DNA of 64,000 bases from Varroa destructor (lineage: Eukaryota; Arthropoda; Arachnida; Mesostigmata; Varroidae): the NCBI RefSeq assembly GCF_002443255.2, contig NW_019211456.1:53671743-53735742 (forward strand), in the 5' to 3' direction. This document shows, in pieces, positions 48,902 through 61,872 of this stretch (position 1 is the first letter of the stretch; each line of letters begins with the position of its first letter). The notes beneath the pieces were generated by a model, which had not been told where the DNA came from, searched no databases, and saw only the letters and a list, made by a program, of their open reading frames with translations. The position numbers and the translations under genes are program-made.

Positions 48902-51505
48902 CTGTAAGGACAGCAGAGTTATCAGAAAACAATTAGTATAATAAATACTCATGGCTAGAAAAAAAACACTAAAGAACTAGCTATGGTAGAAATACGGTAA
49001 GTATTTGGCTGCGGATCTAATTAATAGTTAAGTTAAGCTAGCACAATTAATCATAAATATTTACAACTAGCGTAAACCAAACTTTGTACATAAACAGACC
49101 GAAAGCGTATGTTCTGAGGCAATAAAAACTTTTTTCTACTTAACTCTACATGTCGGTTAGTATGACTGGTATTCATGTGAAACATATTAATTTGCTTGTA
49201 ATCATTCTTAAATATGTATATGGTACATAATTGTTAGCAATGGAGTGAAATCAGCTGTACGAAGACGAAGACGAAAATAATCGAAAATGGCATATCAAAC
49301 GCTAAGGTTCTCTCTTTAACCAATTTTCAGTCAAACATACCTTACGGCTTTCGTCTTAGAAATTCTCAGGACATTACTACAGAAGGAACCATGAGTCGCA
49401 CGTGATCGGCTTCGTGGCCATCACGCATACTAGACCAGTTCTGTCTCCCTACAACTGGCATCTCAGACTACAGCCACATATTTGATGGCTGAGAATGGCT
49501 GGGAACTACCCCTTCAGAGATAAAAATAAAAAGTTATAGTTAAACCGAAAAACTGGAGGATATGACCACAACGGTAATTCTTGTTATCATAATTACCGCC
49601 TGGTAATAAGTTTCGTTGAGTTTTAAAGAAGCTGCACCGAAAGGAAAATTAAATTAGAAACTTATTAATACTTACTAATAATAAAATAATTTGAAATTTA
49701 TTAGTATGCAACTGGAAAATAAAAACACATTTTTTATTTTCCAGTTGTATACTCGAGACTAACATCACTGCATCAAATGGGAACTTGGGAATAGGCAGTT
49801 AAATGTTATACCTGTCAAAATAAGTCGTTCCAATAGAACCATACATCTGCCAAGAATACCACTTTGTACGAATTTCTAGACCTTATATTTGTGTCAGTCA
49901 AGACGTATGCTATTTTGGAAAATTGTAATAGAAATGAAGATCACATCGAAAAATTGTAATGCAATTCTGAACCTGCATCAGCAGCTTAACACGACTAGAA
50001 AGATCTAGGGTATATACTATTCTGAGAAAAACGAAACATATACTTATGGCGCTGATATATCACAAGAATAGTACGATAAGGGAAGTGTAGTTATCTATAC
50101 TACTAAATATATACACACATGCAACATTTTCATCTATTAGATCTACTAGATTAGATGAAGAACAAAAATAATTCTGTGCCCATTTGCGCGTCTTTTTGAT
50201 GAAGCGCAAATCTTCCCCCAGGAGCTCTCTTCAAATATTCTTTTGCCTATTGTTTCCACTTATCTTTACTCAACGTTTAGCAAGTTTATAGTACTATCTC
50301 TTCTTGCAAGGGAACCCGTGCTCTTCATATAATAATTTATAGAGTTTTTATAATGTCTAAAAATTAATAATTTCATCATTAAATAAATTCTGCAAAACTC
50401 GAAACACTTAATAGTCTAACAGAACAAGCATTGGACTGGCTTGTACGTGATAACATCTCAGACAAAGTCCACCATTTTTTTTAGGATGTTTGGAAAAGAA
50501 ATTCTACCTTATTAGTAGCTGTCCTTCTATCAACTTTTGAGCATAAATTGCCTTCAATTGACCCTGCTTTTCACAATCTTAAGCGCAGCGATTATCTTAT
50601 CACTGATTTCACACCACACATACTTTAATCGCCTGAAATACAAAACAACTTACTCAGAGAGGAAGGGTGCTACACTACGGCGCATTTAGGGAATATTGTT
50701 CGTCATGCTTTTTCGCTGTTTTTTTTTTGTGAAGCGCTAATTCTAACTCGTGCAAGCGCTAACTTCTAGTCATGACCGTAAGCAGAAAGTTCAATCCACT
50801 TTATTTTTCAGCAATCAACCGCACAACAATACGCGCTGCTCCAGCTGGTGATAGTTAAGCGCTTGAATTTGAGAGTTTGATGTGCTCTTGCCACATAGAT
50901 GAATCGTATTAGGTTTGCGTTTCATGCATTGAGGATACCATTTGCCTCTTTTAGCGAAACATGTAAATTTGTGTTCTCAAATGCTGGAAGTTATCATCTT
51001 TTCAAAATAAAGAAAAATGCCAAAATTTTCCGTTGTGGTTCTCCATTTTTTTTTGGAACATAATTTTTGGCTTCACCTTAGATGCATGCTCGCTCCTGAA
51101 GAAAAGTTTCCCACCCAGATTTTTCAGAAAAGCTTACTCTATATCAGTGCTGATTAACTAATTAACTAAGTACCAAATACGGCCATGGCGTTTTCGCTGT
51201 ATAAGTTTATAAGAGACATTGTCGTAAGAATGGCTCTGCACGTTTTTCCCCCGTAGCTGCCACCAGCCGCCGACAAATTTAATTTAATATTAGTAAGTAT
51301 AAGCTTAATTAGTCAAGGAGGGGTCAGAGCTCATTAATCCAAGACATATATAAATATATACCTGCACATGACCGTCGGCCTAGTCTCTTTCACTTATAAA
51401 CAACCATATTAGAGTTGCGTTGCTATTTAACTACTTCACATAGCTTTTTTGAAACTCTCTCTATTAAGAGAGTTTTTTTTCGCGCCGATTAGGTATAAAA
51501 AAAAA
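48902..51505. other. upstream region or leader intron of DH44; no gene seen
   Basis: Contains the perfect hairpin at 49704-49752 and no recognised transposon protein. The DH44 first exon and promoter may be here or beyond. TATA-like runs near 51345-51360 could not be tied to a start site. Confidence 0.35.
49704..49752. repeat. 22-base-arm inverted repeat (foldback)
   Basis: Arm 49704-49725 (GTATGCAACTGG then an A-rich half) is the reverse complement of 49731-49752 with one G-T wobble, around a 5-base loop. It could be a tiny foldback transposon remnant or a structured intronic RNA. Confidence 0.8.
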
Positions 51506-51508
51506 CCC

Positions 51509-51640
51509 CTGATAGCTTAGTGGGTAACGTCACTAGAAACACGTTGTGATCTATGTTCGAGTACGGGCACACACGCACTTCGTTTCGTGCCGATCATCTG
51601 ATAGAGTGCCTAACGGTGATGCCAAATGCGAAACTCGAAA
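51509..51640 (+). mobile_element. tRNA-derived SINE, copy F (reference copy)
   Basis: A-box TAGCTTAGTGGG at 51513-51524 and B-box-like TGTTCGAGTAC near 51554-51564 form a tRNA-like head. It is followed by GCACTTCGTTTCGTGCCGA, ATCTGATAGAGTGCCTAACG and GTGATGCC, and ends near GAAACTC. An A run and CCCC precede it. The body, about 130-150 bases, is shared by copies A-E, so this is a dispersed pol III-type SINE family. It depends on a partner LINE that I cannot identify. Copies are diverged from each other, so the family is old. Confidence 0.75.
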
Positions 51641-53639
51641 CACAGATATGTAGGAAAATCGCCCAATGATGGCAAATGTCGGAGGCGATTGTTAGCAACC
51701 ATAATAAATAAGTATAATTAACATGGATTAACAAAACAGGTGGGCAATTTTTTTCGCAAAAAAAATGGTATGTGATAGTTAACATCAACTTAACAATCAG
51801 TTTGTCTTTTTTGAAATCCTCTAGCGAATGGCAGGCAACTACATGAGTCAAATGGAAAAAAGATTGCGTGTTTTAGCAAATATAGAATTTCCTATTTTCT
51901 CTTCTCGAATTATCCGGCTTCATGTATTATCCTTCGAACAGTACCTCTATAAGATGAGGAGTATAAAAAGTGCTAACGAGCGTGCTTTCGGCTAGTACAT
52001 GTCACTTGATGGTTTAGGATCTCCAATTGGAAATATCAGTCTAGATGAAATTCTCGAAATCAGTAGAGTAAAAGTAATTAAAGGAGGCCTTAGGATTCAA
52101 CTCTTAGCGAATCACTATGCCAAGCTGCATTATTAACGCAACACTGCAGACATCATCGTCCGCTAAACATTATACCTGCGAAACGGAATGAATATTGAAT
52201 TGTGTGCATACACGCTAGGAAAAACATCCTGCGAAAGCAGTGTGTTGTAGAACATTCTAGAGCGGCTGTTGTTCATTCACTGATATATCTTCTGTTTAAA
52301 TTAGAAGCTTGCTCTATTTTTGCACATATTAAGGCATAATTATATTAAGGCATAGATGATTATCAGATACCCAGTATAAAGCTCATGATGAACATTTTTA
52401 AGTTTTGCTCAAGATGCTTTTGCTTAATTAAAATGTATTATCGCCAAGCACAAAAAGGTTAAGCTAGAATATACTGGAATAGAATATATAGAATATATTG
52501 ACACTTTCTTATTTAATTTTTATTTTATAATTTTATAATTATTTATTATATACTTATTATATAATTATATTGTATGTAATTATATAATAATTATGTATGA
52601 CTTGTTTTTAAATTCTTTGCATCTTATAGAGAAATGATAAGGACAGATAGGATAATTACTGTTCATACTGTAAAAAAAATCAACGCTCCACTGTTACTTT
52701 AATAAGCCTTTCCATATTTTTAAAATCAAGACTAGTAAAATTACAACGAATAAGAAGATTCGCTGCTGCAAGATCAGAATGGTTCTACACTAGTAGGTAT
52801 GAAGGGTGGTTTCCCCGCTTGCCCCTTGATCTGTTTAAGGGTGTTCAGAGCGCAGTGGTGCGCGAAACAGGCATCGAACGGATATGCAAAAGCGGTAGTA
52901 TAGACTGACCAGTTTTATCGATGAATTTGTTGAAACAAATACTCGTGAAAAATAGTGTACCTATAAATATGTTAAAGATCTGTGTGCAAATAGAATAGGT
53001 TTACGCTGGTTAGACAGACTCGGTTATTCATGTGAAGAACAAATTGTAATGTCAATTAGTTTATGCTAAAGCTACTAATATACCTGAACTCAATTTTTAG
53101 GCTGAGCTTGATAAATTTCGTCGTTGTAGTTTCAGACATAGCATCATACTTTGTGTGAAATGCTTAGCCAAAACATGCAGATTGTGGAAAAAAATCAAAC
53201 AGTGCATACAACTGGAAATCTAAAAATGAATTGCTGCCGTTTTGCACGGAAACCTTTCATACGTATTTCACCAGTACCTCTGTTAATTAGAAGAGTAAGG
53301 TCTTCCTCTTATTAAAGAATTGACCTAGTTGTCTCAAAATGAAGTTCAGTTCAGTATGCCGTGATTTAGTTGCGTATTGTTGAATGTTTGTACTCCTGTC
53401 GAGAACTTAAAATGTAGGTTCACGTTTTTTCTTGTTCTCAGAAGAGTGCGGTTATATGGTACTGATAGTTCTTAAAATTACATTGAAAATAGATTACTAC
53501 TATCTGTTCTATTCGATCTTGTTACCTGTTCTCTGACAAAAGTGCATAACGTGAATACAACACGCTCTCATATGGATATGAAGCTTTAATGATTTAGTTG
53601 GTTCATGCGTAGGCCTCGCCTTGCGCTAGTTTTATGACT

Positions 53640-54525
53640 TCAATTTGTAATGCACTGCTTCAATAGGCTATCCCAAGGGATGGCAGACGTTTCAAAAAAC
53701 GGATATTGCAGGATTATAGCTACAGAATCAATGATACCGTAGATATCATAAAAATATTTGTTTTCTAACTTTTGCCCTTCCGGGCAGATTTCTAACGATG
53801 TCAACACTTTAAAAAGACTATTTCTTTTTGTGACTAAATCCTTTATGAGCATATATCATATCAAGGGCTAAAATAGCTTTTCAGTTGAGTAAATCGTGTA
53901 AGCAATCGAATACAACTTCCCTATAAGCAAATTCGAGCGACGCTGCAGGTAACACCATTGACGAAATTTGTGTAGCTTTATGGGACATAGCTGTGTCGGT
54001 TAGCACTATGAGATCTTGGTTCATCAAATTTGGAGTAAAGATTCTTAACTTTAATAGTGCATCTTGCTTGATACCACCTTTCTTGTTTGATAACCACAAA
54101 ATGAAATCAAATAATTGAAGAAGAGACTCCGACAAATGCTACCGCTCAGCTTCCGAATTCTGCGTATCATATATCAATCATTGAAAACGATTTGCGTTAA
54201 GTACAAAAGTGAACAAAGTTAGAGAGAAGTTTATCATAAATTGATCGATGAATAAAAAAGGACTTATGTCAGAGTTTGCTTTTTTGGAGTTGCTAGAATG
54301 CCACAGTCGATGTGACCCTTTAGATATTACTATTACAGGCGAGAGATGTTGACTCAATATGGTAATTACACGAGGCAAGGTTACTACATAACAAAAGGTG
54401 CATTTAGCTTCTGTTAGCAATGCAAAACGTAAGGATACGAGATAAGTAGTCTTCAAGTATTTAGATGAGAAGGGAGACTTGCAACATAAATGCGCACGTA
54501 AAACAATTGGTGGAATTGAAAGACA
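53640..54525 (-). pseudogene. possible decayed coding block, unidentified
   Basis: From 54525 down to 53881 one minus-strand frame is open except for a TGA at 54178-54180 and a TAG 13 codons later. A further 70-codon frame continues at 53852-53640 after a frameshift. Stretches such as LLQLFDFILWLS and FFETSAIPWDSLLKQC look protein-like and leucine-rich. No ATG, splice site or family could be recognised, and pieces of this length can arise by chance. Low confidence. Confidence 0.25.
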
Positions 54526-54551
54526 CTTCTATGTAAAAGTGTCTCTCAATT
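54514..54551. repeat. 15-base-arm inverted repeat
   Basis: AATTGAAAGACACTT (54514-54528) pairs with 54537-54551 with one mismatch and an 8-base loop. Confidence 0.65.
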
Positions 54552-55506
54552 AAACATTTCAATTAAAAAAAAAGTGACACTTCCAAAATACCTCCCAACG
54601 TGTTTGTACCTAAAATAAACGCCTAGCGTTAATTCAAAATAGAACAATAAGAAATGCACCTTTTATTTCATTTAGAAATTGACCTATTTATTTAAATGTA
54701 AAAAAAAACATGTGTAGATTTAACACCTCTAAACGTAAAATAAAAAAAAATTCTAAATAGTCTGAAAATTTTGTAGCCGTTAAATCTATCAAACAGAATA
54801 TAACAGGTACCAAATAAAACTCAGGCAGTTAGATTTATAAGACTGTATGCAGAACCGGATAGAGAACCAAAACCTTATTTTTAAACATGGTCAGACGTTA
54901 CTATAATTGATAAGGATACTAGGAAGAAACTAAAACCTACCACTTGTTACAGATACTCACTTCAATTAGCTCTGTACCATTGCCAATTTAGTGGTTAGCT
55001 GATAAATTCGATATACTTAAAATTGCAAAAAAACTATGATAAAGAAACACTAAAATGAGACTTACGACTTATTTTAGTATCATACTAAAGCACCCCATTT
55101 ACATGAGCAGGAATTCGCCTAGATTATTTATTGGATGAAAAATAATAAATATTGCTTGATCTCGAGGAGTGGAAAATACAGAGTACTGAATCACATTTTA
55201 AGCACCAAGTTCCACTTGAATCGTGTAATAGCCACAGTGTATGAGTAATAAATATTAGAGAAAGAGGACATCTTGATTGAGAAACGGAGCTATCTGGATT
55301 CGTCGATCAAATAATTTGAAGCGGAAAGATCGAGCCTTCGTAAAGGCTACATTTCGAAAACTACTATCCGTAGAAAAACAAACTATCCCTTCATGGTTTA
55401 TTTGAGAAGTACCAGTACCAGTTCAGATGCCAAGAAGTTAAAAAACCGAATAAAAAGCGAATGTCAACGGTTACCAGGGGCACAAATGGAGGGAACGTCT
55501 TTGGAG

Positions 55507-55606
55507 NNNNNNNNNNNNNNNNNNNNNNNNNNNNNNNNNNNNNNNNNNNNNNNNNNNNNNNNNNNNNNNNNNNNNNNNNNNNNNNNNNNNNNNNNNNNNN
55601 NNNNNN
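55507..55606. other. assembly gap (100 N)
   Basis: Exactly 100 unknown bases, the usual placeholder for a gap of unknown size. The open frame spanning it (55393-55731) should be ignored. Confidence 0.98.
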
Positions 55607-58600
55607 TAAAGATTCATTCTAGTCATCTCTCTTCAGCTATGAAATTATCATTCCATCCACAATTCTTATCTACAAATCAGAAAATTGTGCAGGTTTGTCG
55701 AAGGAGACTACCGTTGTTAAATAAAAAGTAAAATTACTCAATCAATCAAATGGGAGCGTACAAGTATATAAACATGATGTTAGAACAACAATACATTTGA
55801 GATGCCCTTTTATCTAAACCAGCGACTTTCTTGTTGCGTCTTATTGTCGTCTTATCGAAAAATATTGCGTTGTATTGAGGTCAAATGATGAATGAGAAAT
55901 GAGTTACACACAAGTTATTGGCCATGTGACATGTGTCGAAAAACCGGAGGAAATTTGACCACTTTGAATAGGCTCGAATGAGCAAGCAAAATGTAATGGT
56001 GATATTCCTAGAAGAACTCAGTATACGATAGGCTGTTTAATATTGTCCTGGGGAAAAAGCTCTAATATTTTATTTGGGCAGACACAAATTCTTAAAAATA
56101 GTCCACAGAGTGCAGAAAAAAGAACTTAAAATCTGAATTGTAAAATAATACAATTTGAGGCCTAATATTTCGCGCTCAATCCAGACCCTCGACGTATGCT
56201 CAAGATAATACTATTTAACTTCCTGTGCACCAGCCACAACTTGGATAAGTATGTTAAACTAGACAAGGATAATACGTTATTGAGAGAAATATATTGATTA
56301 AAGTTTTGACTTCGGATGTTTCACCATTTGTTTACTCATTGCCAAAGCTTTACAGAGTGTTACACCGACACCTTCAGGGTTTTATTTGGCAGGATAAAGT
56401 GTCCGCCGGAACAGGTTCGCTAATTTCAGTAAACTGTGTGAGAGTTTACGATTGTCAGAAAGATACTGAATAAATTCTGTCAAAGATAGCTTTAGTGCCA
56501 ATAAATCTCGTTGCTTAAATGAGACACATCGAAAACTCCGCATTTAGACCGCAATAACCGCAAGGTAACTGTACGTTTACTCGGCACGACTGCTTGGCGT
56601 CCAGCCTGACAAGCTTGCAGAGGGCCTAAAATTTCAATCGGTGTCAGATGTTCAACACGAGTATCCTTTAGTTGTTCTGGCAGGGTACTGAGGAGTAGCT
56701 GGACTCTTCCAACCCACTACTAAATTTGATATTATAGAGCTTAAAGAGTTAAAAACCCTGTTTTAGTTCCACAAAATTCGAGGCATAAATACAGGGTGGG
56801 ATAATCACGCCAAATTATGAAATCCGTTCAAAAGGTATCCTCGAAGTCTCAATCGACCAGAAGAGAATACCTTCAATTTTTACGGGTGAGGTCACGTCTC
56901 TGACAAACAGTATGGTTCAAAAATTTGCTTTATGTAGCTACCAAATTATGACATCGGAAATCTGCAAAACGGCTTATGGCCACAGCCGACAAGCTGATGT
57001 TGATAATACATTCAGTTTTAGTGCATTGGTATTCCGGTGTATCCCGTAATGTCTATTTCCATTCCTTTCTTTCTGTTGATTATCGAATAGTCGGTCCCGC
57101 TTTTGTTCCGAAGATACGATGCTATCCACTTACTTTTGCATTTCCTGTGTTTTCATCTGCAATCTTCCTTCATCATGTTCTTTTTATACTTTTTGCATCT
57201 AATTAACACGTAGATGTATTAACATGATCATACTTCCTATGTATCTGTCAATTTTTCGTTCGAGGTCCTACTTAAAGCTAGAGCTACTTAAATATTATTT
57301 GTTCCTTTTTGGAAAACGCTTAGACCCATCAGGGCTAGTTTGGGTTCAAACCGTGCGATTGGTTGTTGAGTCTTCACGTAATTGGTATGCGTCTTAGGAC
57401 AGGTATTCTTCGTGGTTTCATTATGTATTACTCTTTTTGCACAGATTGTGTCCATTGTCCCCAAAGTATAATCCATTGCATTTATACGAGCTGCTTTTTA
57501 GCTGTAGGCCAGCGACAATCACTTATGTCATGCTAACATGCATCCTAAAGCATTCACTGAACTAATAAACAGCTTCAGTACTACCTGTGAATCACATATA
57601 GTAATGGTAAGACTCTTCATCGGCAACTTTGTTTATGTAACGCTTAATGAGAGGTTCGCCAGAAGAAAGTGATCTTAGTCTTTCTTTCTTGAAAAGTTTA
57701 AGCCTTCATATAAAGTCGATTGCACTGATACTAACGGCCCGTAAACAGAAACTAAACATTTTTGTGCTAAAAACTTCTGAAATGCTCTTATTCTTACTGT
57801 GTATTTAAAATACTACTTCTACGTAAGTAGTCGAATGCATGCCTCATTAGCAAAAATTATGAAGTTCATTAGCTGTTGTAAGGTATTAGTTAAGAACCGA
57901 ATTAGCAAGGGTCAGGTCTAAAGCTATTCTACAAACACGGGCAGTTTGAAAGTCAATTTTCATTTATCCCCTACCAATCGAATTTTTCATAAATTCCAAC
58001 ACAAAATTTATCTTCGAAAATAGTAATGCTCTAATCAGGTGAATAGTCGCACCTAAAAGAACATTCCATGTTTCAATAGGTTGCTTCCTGCGATTCAAGC
58101 TCTTCAGCGGTACACATTTACCACCATCTTGTAACAAGATACCGATATATTTCGTACCAATTTGTTGTGCTAATAGGTTTTATTTATTGTATTTTTTTTT
58201 CCAGTCGATCATGATACGTTTTATCCTGCTCAGCTCAATTTACAATCCTTGTTTAATTGATGCAACTTTAATGTCAATTTTTACGACAAAACCTGTAATC
58301 CGGTGTTGTAGGCTCCACGTTAGAGATTTATATTCACTCAGAGATCACAGGCTATTTAGCCAATTCTTTTTTCTGGGAGCTTGGGAATTCGAGCAACACG
58401 GCTCAACTAGCCTTCCTATAGTAAGTGTGGTCAGTTCTGCTATTAAAATCACTCCCCGATATTCTATGTACGGATGAAGTACTGTTACACTCGCGTGAGA
58501 AAAGCTGTGCATTATAGTCCTTGGAACAATGAAAAAGAGTTGCGTCTGAAGAGGGGACTGTATAAAAGGAGTTGCAGACAATACTAGCCTAGAAGAGCAT

Positions 58601-61600
58601 TGCTAGAAGGAATTTACAACTGGAGTGTCAGGACTTGCATGTTGCCGGTTGCAACACTGGAGTCTAATAAGGAGTGTAGGTCTTTAATACGGCATCACTT
58701 GGTCGTTAAAATTGGCCTGTGTTTAAAATTTTCGGTAACCACAAGCCTTGCACTGCCTAGATGAGCAGGCATTTCTTTGCCTGGATTTGTTTTTCTCACG
58801 GAAACATCCTAGCGTAGGATGTCACGGCGGTTGTTACACGTTTATGTTGCTTATGTCGAATTCGTCAGTGTTCATTAAGAATTGTCTTTTACAAAGCCGA
58901 AACTTCGAAGTGTATAATGCGCATATTTGAAGACACAATAACATGCATTTTTTGTCTCGCTTAAAACCATTAGCCCATTAAGCCCCTTAAAGAAACTTTG
59001 TAAGATAAGCGAAGCATTATTGCAGGGTAGAAGACTTGACATAAAAAAGAAGCACTGCTAGATCAGATTTTGTCTAGATTATGTATTTTTTTTTATCTTA
59101 CAACAGTAATTCTTAAATTATGCACCAACTACAGTTTCTCCATGATTTTAATCATTCATTTTTTAGTCATCTTCGAGCATTTATTTTAAGAACAGGATAT
59201 CTGGATATTTAACGAAACTATTTCATAGTACAAACTATGCTTTGTTTGTACTTTTTAGGAAATGTTTGTTTTTCAGCAAAAGAACGTTCTGTCATCCCTT
59301 ATACTAGAAAAAAATGTATATATTTCTTTTGAGGCAGATGCTAAAAAAACCTTGTACAATCATCAGAAGATTAAAGAAGTACTCTTTTATAACACTCAAT
59401 AGAGTGCCCTCGACGGTTCCAATGGATATATCATTTCTGTGCATAATATCAATGACAACGTTTTCTGAAGCATCGAAAGTAATATAGAAAGCTTGTGATG
59501 GTAAAGTACATTGAATTGATGTCTTCTAAACTGAAGGAATTTCTAAAAATATGAGTGATAAAAGAAGTACTGAATATGTCTAAACTAGATGTACTTTTTT
59601 AATTATATCATTTACTTACCGTTCATAATAAACGTTCAGCGATACAATTTATATGTAAGTACATAAGTAAAAATTGTATACACAACCTTCTATAGAAGCC
59701 ATAACATTGTATTCGTTCATATCAAACAGACAAACTTAAGGTTAGGTGGCGTAAATATTGCACTACCCGTAGACGTGAACCACTATCGTTTAACAGCTTA
59801 TATCACCGGTGGAAAAGTTTTCCGGTTTCACGGTTGTTGTATCTGTTCCTGTAAACCTTTATATTATTTGTATCAAACACCTTTGCCCTGACCGGTTCAA
59901 GAAGTAATACAGCGCTGCCAAGGCCTGTCGTAGAAGGAGCAACTGAGGGTAAACCTTCAAGCAACTTTTATTTCCATTTCAACTTTAATGCTAAGCTTAG
60001 TAGTTCCCAACTGTCAAGCTACCTGTGGCCCGTTCCTCAATATAGCCGGCATTAGGTACGTTTATCGTGCGCTTGTGAAGAATGAGTCAAGAGGAAAATT
60101 CATTTTAAGACGAGTTTAGGCTTTTGAAACAAAAAAGTGACAATAATATTCTGCTACTGTTAAGGTTATAGGTGCGAATGCGGCTTAGTATTAATCATAA
60201 TTTAATTGAATCCATTGAAATTATAGTTATTTGTATTTGGGGCTTAAACTAGCATTGGTATGCCTCACCTTAGAACGACGATTAATGAAAAATTGACAGG
60301 CCAATACTAATTGACCTGAGAGACATTTTCCTTTTAAAATTAGAATTTTAGTAATAATGCTTCTATAGCATTTATTATTTCGCAATGTTTGGAAAAACTG
60401 CAAATTCACCTCACGCAAGCACGTCGCATGCATGGCCCTGAGCAAATGTAAATTTAATGATTATGAGCTGTCTCGATCTGAAACTACCAGAATAAATATT
60501 AAATACTTTTGGATTCTGTCTAGACGTGGGTCTGTAACAGGCCAGATAGTAGAGTAGATGGCTAAATGGTATTTGACTCCATTGTACAAAATTTTTCATT
60601 TCGAGGGTGGAAGTAGAAAGGTGTTTTGATATCGCATCGCTGGTTCATACCCTGCATCATTTAGACACTGGCATAGCATAAAGTATTAATCGTTGCGTCC
60701 ATCTAACTTAAACAATAAGATGACTTATAAAAAGACAATACTGGTGATTAAAATTAGAGATTATTTTTTCCACTTCTGAACTTACTTTTCTGACTTATAT
60801 GTTTGAGCTTAAAAATGGCAGACAGAACAAGACAGCTGCATACCTCAGGATTGTAAAAAAGCCTCATATTTCATTGAGTTTGAAAGCCATATTGGTTAAA
60901 ATGTAAACGCCAGAATTACGGTTCAATTTTGCATCGACATCACTAATAATAGAATTGTCTTTTTATTTTTAAACAGCTGGCAAAAAGGGCTTTTCATTGA
61001 ATAAAGGTTTTTAGCACTGCATTACTAATATTAAAGCATATGCTACTATTATATACAGTTAATCATGTTCCGCTTAACTATTGATCCATTACCAAATTAA
61101 AAAAGCGAGCAATTAGATTAATAATTTCGGTTCCACATTAGACCAGGTTTAGCTCGATATTTACAATAATATGTTCGATCTTTTGAAACAACTTATCGTA
61201 TTTCCGATAAAAATGCTGTATATCTGGACAAATACATTGGACTCTCGCAGCATTAGTACTAGGTTCAACACCATAAGCGTCGTTGCTAATTGTGCTCGGT
61301 AAGTCAGTCAAACCAAATTCCAGAAAAAATTCAACCTGTTTAACTTTCTTGATATCAAAATTTTACTACCATAATGGTTAGTGTTATTGTTTTCCAAGCC
61401 ATTTGAGTTCGGCTACAAATAGTTAGCACTGAATATTCTTAGCTAGTTCTTCAAAAGTAAGTTATAAGTCAAAACAAGTATGCGCCCTTTGGCTATTGGG
61501 ACTACGTCAGTTGACGTACTCCACAATAGAGAAATAAATTTGATTGACGTACTTTTCTTTTTCTATGTATTTTTACCAATACGCTGCTTAGTATAAGATT

Positions 61601-61870
61601 ACATGTGTTCTGTACCCTAGGGTCATCCTAGAAATGTAAAAACTACCTGCGTTTTTTTCACATTCTCGTGTGACAGATCGCAGAACCCTTGCGTGGTGCT
61701 ATATGAGGTGGCACATTTCCTACGGTGACCAAATTATGTTCACCATTCGTCATTTAAATATAGTGTTGACCCCAATTTGTTTCCAAGACTGTCTAAACAA
61801 AAATATATTTCAACCAAGTGTTTTACATATGTTAGAAGCAACATTCTTGACCGTCAGATTTATTTGACCT
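55607..61870. other. gene-free stretch
   Basis: No supported gene. A 74-codon minus frame at about 56490-56716, without Met, is more GC-rich than its surroundings and reads like protein (for example LPEQLKDTRVEHLTPIEIL), but it has no identified family or splice sites. Other frames of 60-96 codons are within chance. Confidence 0.4.
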
Positions 61871-61872
61871 AA

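Larger units (their letters stand above)
51660..55506. other. no firm gene; AT-rich patch and coding-like block
   Basis: A nearly pure AT stretch lies at 52510-52600. Between 53640 and 54525 the minus strand holds a run of collinear open frames interrupted by stops, recorded separately. Nothing else supportable. Confidence 0.35.

Noticed and set aside
51453..51480. 8-base hairpin followed by a T run, like a rho-independent terminator
   Set aside because: The DNA is eukaryotic and there is no gene ending there, so it is coincidental.
57325..57365. B-box-like GGGTTCAAACC near a TAGCCCTGATGGG sequence
   Set aside because: On the strand where the B-box reads correctly, the A-box-like sequence comes after it, so the order is wrong for a pol III promoter.
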